Assembly (NCBI GenBank): GCA_964607915.1
Contig: CAZSMU010000174.1
Span: 1-7,012 of the forward strand
Reading direction: 5' to 3'
DNA from: JADJPL01 sp964607915
GTDB taxonomy: Bacteria; Bacteroidota; Bacteroidia; Chitinophagales; Saprospiraceae
Length of the DNA stretch: 7,012 nt
Shown: piece by piece, positions 5,231 through 7,012 of the stretch
Layout of the letters: each line of letters begins with the position of its first letter
How positions within the stretch are numbered: the stretch's first letter is position 1
Position numbers and translations under genes: made by a program
Notes under the pieces: model-generated
What the model saw: the letters and a program-made list of their open reading frames with translations, nothing else
The model's database searches: none
Told to the model about the DNA's origin: nothing

Positions 5231-6855
5231 GGCCTGCCCGCCAAAAGCCGGCCACCGACCCAGACGTTTTTTACCATCCCTTGGCCAAGGGATGTAGGGC
5301 TCGTATCGCAGGGGTTGCCCGTGAGGGCAACCATATCGGCTACGTATCCCGGCCTGAGCTTCCCTTTGAAGGCTTCTTGCCCGTCGGCGACTGCCCCGCC
5401 GACCGTGTACGCGTACAGGGATTCCTCTGCGGACACCGCTTCCTCCGGGTTGACGGGTTCGCCCAGGTAGTCTTTGCGCTCCATAGCTGCCCGGATACCG
5501 CTCAAGGGGCCAAAATCGCGCACCACGGGCGCGTCGGAGGAGAACGCCAGCGGAATGCCGGCATCGAGCATCTGCCGATAGGGATAGACCAGCCTGCAGA
5601 ACCCCTCATCGAGGTAGAGCCGGAAATTTCGCCCCAATTCCGTCAGGAAGATGGGCTGGCTGACCACGATAATGCCCAAGGCTTTCATACGCCGCAGATG
5701 CTCCGGGGAGGGCAGTCCAACGTGTTCTATCCGGTGCCGCAGGTGTGCGTTTTTGACCTGTTTGAGCCGTTCATAGACCTCGATGACCTGTTCTATGGCT
5801 CGGTCGCCAATCGCGTGCGTGGCGATGCGCCAACCGGCCTCCTGGCATTGGCGGGCGCGGTCTAAAAAGGTATCGAAAGGCAGGTGCAGCAAGCCGGTTT
5901 CATCGGTGCCGGGGTAGGGCCTCGACAGAGCAGCAGTCTTACCGCTCAGCCCGCCATCGGCAAAAAATTTTATCGTATCTACCTGAAGAAGGCCCTCCCC
6001 GGGCGCTCCGCAAAGCGTTTTTGGCTTCCTTCCATCCGGCAGCCGGACGGGGAATATGTTCATGCGCACTTTCAGCAGTCCCTCGGCGTCGAGCTCCTGA
6101 TAGGCTTCCCACTGCTCAGGAGTCACCTCCGGGTCGGTCGCGGAGCAGATGCCCTCCGACAGCAGTCTTTCCTGCGCCTCGAGAATCATCTCGCGGTATT
6201 CGGAACGGGAAAAAGGCGGGATTTGGGCAGCCAGGAAGCGCAATGCTTTTTCGTACAGCACGCCGTTGGGCGTCCCGTCGGCAAAGCGCCCAATGGCACC
6301 GCCTTCCGGGTCGGGCGTATCCTTGGTGAGGCCTGCCGCGCGCAGGGCTGCCGAGTTGGCCACTACGACGTGGGCGCAGGTACGCATGAGCTGGCAGGGC
6401 CGGTCGGGCAGCACGCGGTCCAATTCCGCACAGGTAGGAAGTACCGCTGTGGGCCAGAGCGCCTCGTTGAACCCACGGGCTAGTACCCATTGCCCGGCAG
6501 GGGCCTGGCGGCCAAAGCGTTCCAACTTCTCGAGCAGGCGCTCCTTTGAAGCCACACCCCGCAGATCCAGAATCCTGGATTGCAGACTACCCACCTTCCA
6601 CACGTGAATATGGGCATCGTTGAAGCCAGGAAAGACCTGCACGCCACCCATGTCCTGCAAAATGGATTCGGGAAACTGCAGCAGAAGCGCATCCAGGTCT
6701 CCCCTAGCTACGATGCGGCCCTCACGGACCGCGAGCGCCGACACCCCGGGGCAATCCGCATCCAGGGTATGAAACCGCGCATTATGGAAAATTGTGGTGG
6801 GCCTAGGTTCGACCACGTTACAATCGTCATATTTTTTTGCGTCCGGGTATTGCAT
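5227..6855 (-). CDS. YtcJ-type metal-dependent amidohydrolase
   Basis: This 542-residue member of the Amidohydro_3/YtcJ-like group is a TIM-barrel hydrolase with an N- and C-terminal beta domain. Visible marks in order are TIFHNARFHTLD (21-32), the metal site PGFNDAHIHV (His82, His84), ARGFNEALWP (126-135), DTIKFFADGGLSGKTAAL (293-310, with Lys296), ATHAIGDRAI (345-354, His347), RHRIEHVG (373-380, His378), FSSDAPV (438-444, Asp441) and the C-terminal KGKLRPGYVADMVAL. All expected metal or catalytic positions are present. Family members hydrolyse amide, formamide or carbamate-type bonds; the substrate cannot be deduced. No signal peptide is seen, so it is predicted cytoplasmic. The ATG at 6855 adds about 20 polar residues before the conserved core; a later GTG (codon 14 or 15) is possible. 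Monocistronic on this strand and convergent with the fabH-like gene. Confidence 0.92.
   Translation of the reverse strand: MQYPDAKKYDDCNVVEPRPTTIFHNARFHTLDADCPGVSALAVREGRIVARGDLDALLLQFPESILQDMGGVQVFPGFNDAHIHVWKVGSLQSRILDLRGVASKERLLEKLERFGRQAPAGQWVLARGFNEALWPTAVLPTCAELDRVLPDRPCQLMRTCAHVVVANSAALRAAGLTKDTPDPEGGAIGRFADGTPNGVLYEKALRFLAAQIPPFSRSEYREMILEAQERLLSEGICSATDPEVTPEQWEAYQELDAEGLLKVRMNIFPVRLPDGRKPKTLCGAPGEGLLQVDTIKFFADGGLSGKTAALSRPYPGTDETGLLHLPFDTFLDRARQCQEAGWRIATHAIGDRAIEQVIEVYERLKQVKNAHLRHRIEHVGLPSPEHLRRMKALGIIVVSQPIFLTELGRNFRLYLDEGFCRLVYPYRQMLDAGIPLAFSSDAPVVRDFGPLSGIRAAMERKDYLGEPVNPEEAVSAEESLYAYTVGGAVADGQEAFKGKLRPGYVADMVALTGNPCDTSPTSLGQGMVKNVWVGGRLLAGRP
5275..5294. repeat. Perfect 20-bp palindrome near the 3' end of the amidohydrolase gene
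   Basis: CATCCCTTGGCCAAGGGATG reads the same on both strands. As RNA it could form an 8-bp stem with a GGCC loop. It lies 44 bases past the fabH-like stop and codes for the S-L-G-Q-G-M stretch of the amidohydrolase (about 521-527). No T-run follows it on either strand, so it is not a standard intrinsic terminator. Confidence 0.7.
5313..5332. repeat. Perfect 8-bp inverted repeat with GTGA loop
   Basis: GGTTGCCC and GGGCAACC flank GTGA. On the plus strand the RNA loop GUGA fits the stable GNRA class. It sits 18 bases beyond the 20-bp palindrome, inside the amidohydrolase gene (V-A-L-T-G-N). There is no adjacent T-run. It may be part of the 3' end of the fabH-like transcript or a coincidence of coding sequence. 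Confidence 0.5.
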
Positions 6856-6881
6856 ATATATAAATACATTTTTTAAATTTG
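6850..6881 (+). promoter_or_regulatory. Bacteroidota-type promoter for tRNA-Thr
   Basis: TAAATTTG at 6874-6881 is an exact TAnnTTTG -7 match. TTG at 6850-6852 lies 21 bases upstream as the -33 element. The region between is very AT-rich. Predicted transcription start near 6887 leaves a leader of about 14 bases before the mature tRNA. The -33 part overlaps the first codons of the divergent amidohydrolase gene. Confidence 0.6.
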
Positions 6882-6900
6882 CATCCGCTTAGATAAGCAA

Positions 6901-6973
<73 letters not shown>

Positions 6974-6977
6974 CTGT

Positions 6978-7012
6978 AAAAGGCAATCCGTTCAGACGGG
7001 TTGCCTTTTTTT
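6978..7012 (+). terminator. Intrinsic terminator of tRNA-Thr
   Basis: AAAAGGCAATCCGT (6978-6991) pairs with ACGGGTTGCCTTTT (6996-7009) around a TCAG loop, with one G-U pair in a 14-bp stem. An unbroken T-run reaches the window edge. It begins 4 bases after the tRNA. The A-tract on the other side would also give a short T-run for transcription entering from the right, so it may work in both directions. Confidence 0.9.

Noticed and set aside
6856..6900. Promoter for the amidohydrolase gene on the minus strand
   Set aside because: The stretch is AT-rich, but no TAnnTTTG match or paired -33/-7 spacing was found on this strand.

Overview
The window looks like a chromosomal segment from a GC-rich member of the Bacteroidota. 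Three observations support this. Two plus-strand regulatory regions carry exact matches to the Bacteroidota -7 promoter element TAnnTTTG. Shine-Dalgarno sites are weak or absent before most genes. The long FabH-like ketoacyl synthase and the FemAB-like acyltransferase resemble proteins common in that phylum. The genus cannot be assigned; a Saprospiria-like lineage is only a guess from base composition and gene types.

Layout: positions 1-99 hold what appears to be the 3' end of a plus-strand gene. A tightly packed minus-strand cluster, read from 3895 down to 146, follows: methylmalonyl-CoA epimerase, a TauE/SafE-type permease, a class I SAM O-methyltransferase, a FemAB/BioF2-like GNAT acyltransferase, and a lipoprotein with a PPC-like C-terminal domain. 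Gaps are 0 to 14 bases, so this is very probably one transcription unit. A 261-base divergent region (3896-4156) separates it from a plus-strand FabH-family ketoacyl-ACP synthase (4157-5230). That gene has a clear promoter and a leader of about 145 bases with two stem-loops. Its stop codon overlaps by 4 bases the stop of a convergent, minus-strand YtcJ-type amidohydrolase (5227-6855). The window ends with a plus-strand tRNA-Thr(CGT), which has its own promoter and an intrinsic terminator.

How the genes work together: methylmalonyl-CoA epimerase belongs to the propionyl-CoA/succinyl-CoA route, and the divergent FabH-like enzyme uses acyl-CoA to start or extend an acyl chain. Both sides of the divergent region therefore touch short acyl-CoA metabolism, but a functional link is inference only. 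The permease, methyltransferase, acyltransferase and lipoprotein have no shared pathway that can be read from the sequence. No mobile element, CRISPR array or defence system was seen. The most notable unexplained signals are the structured fabH leader, a perfect 20-bp palindrome followed by a perfect tetraloop hairpin just past the fabH stop, and a nine-A run inside the acyltransferase gene. I find no convincing new multi-gene system; most of the window is ordinary housekeeping or accessory metabolism.
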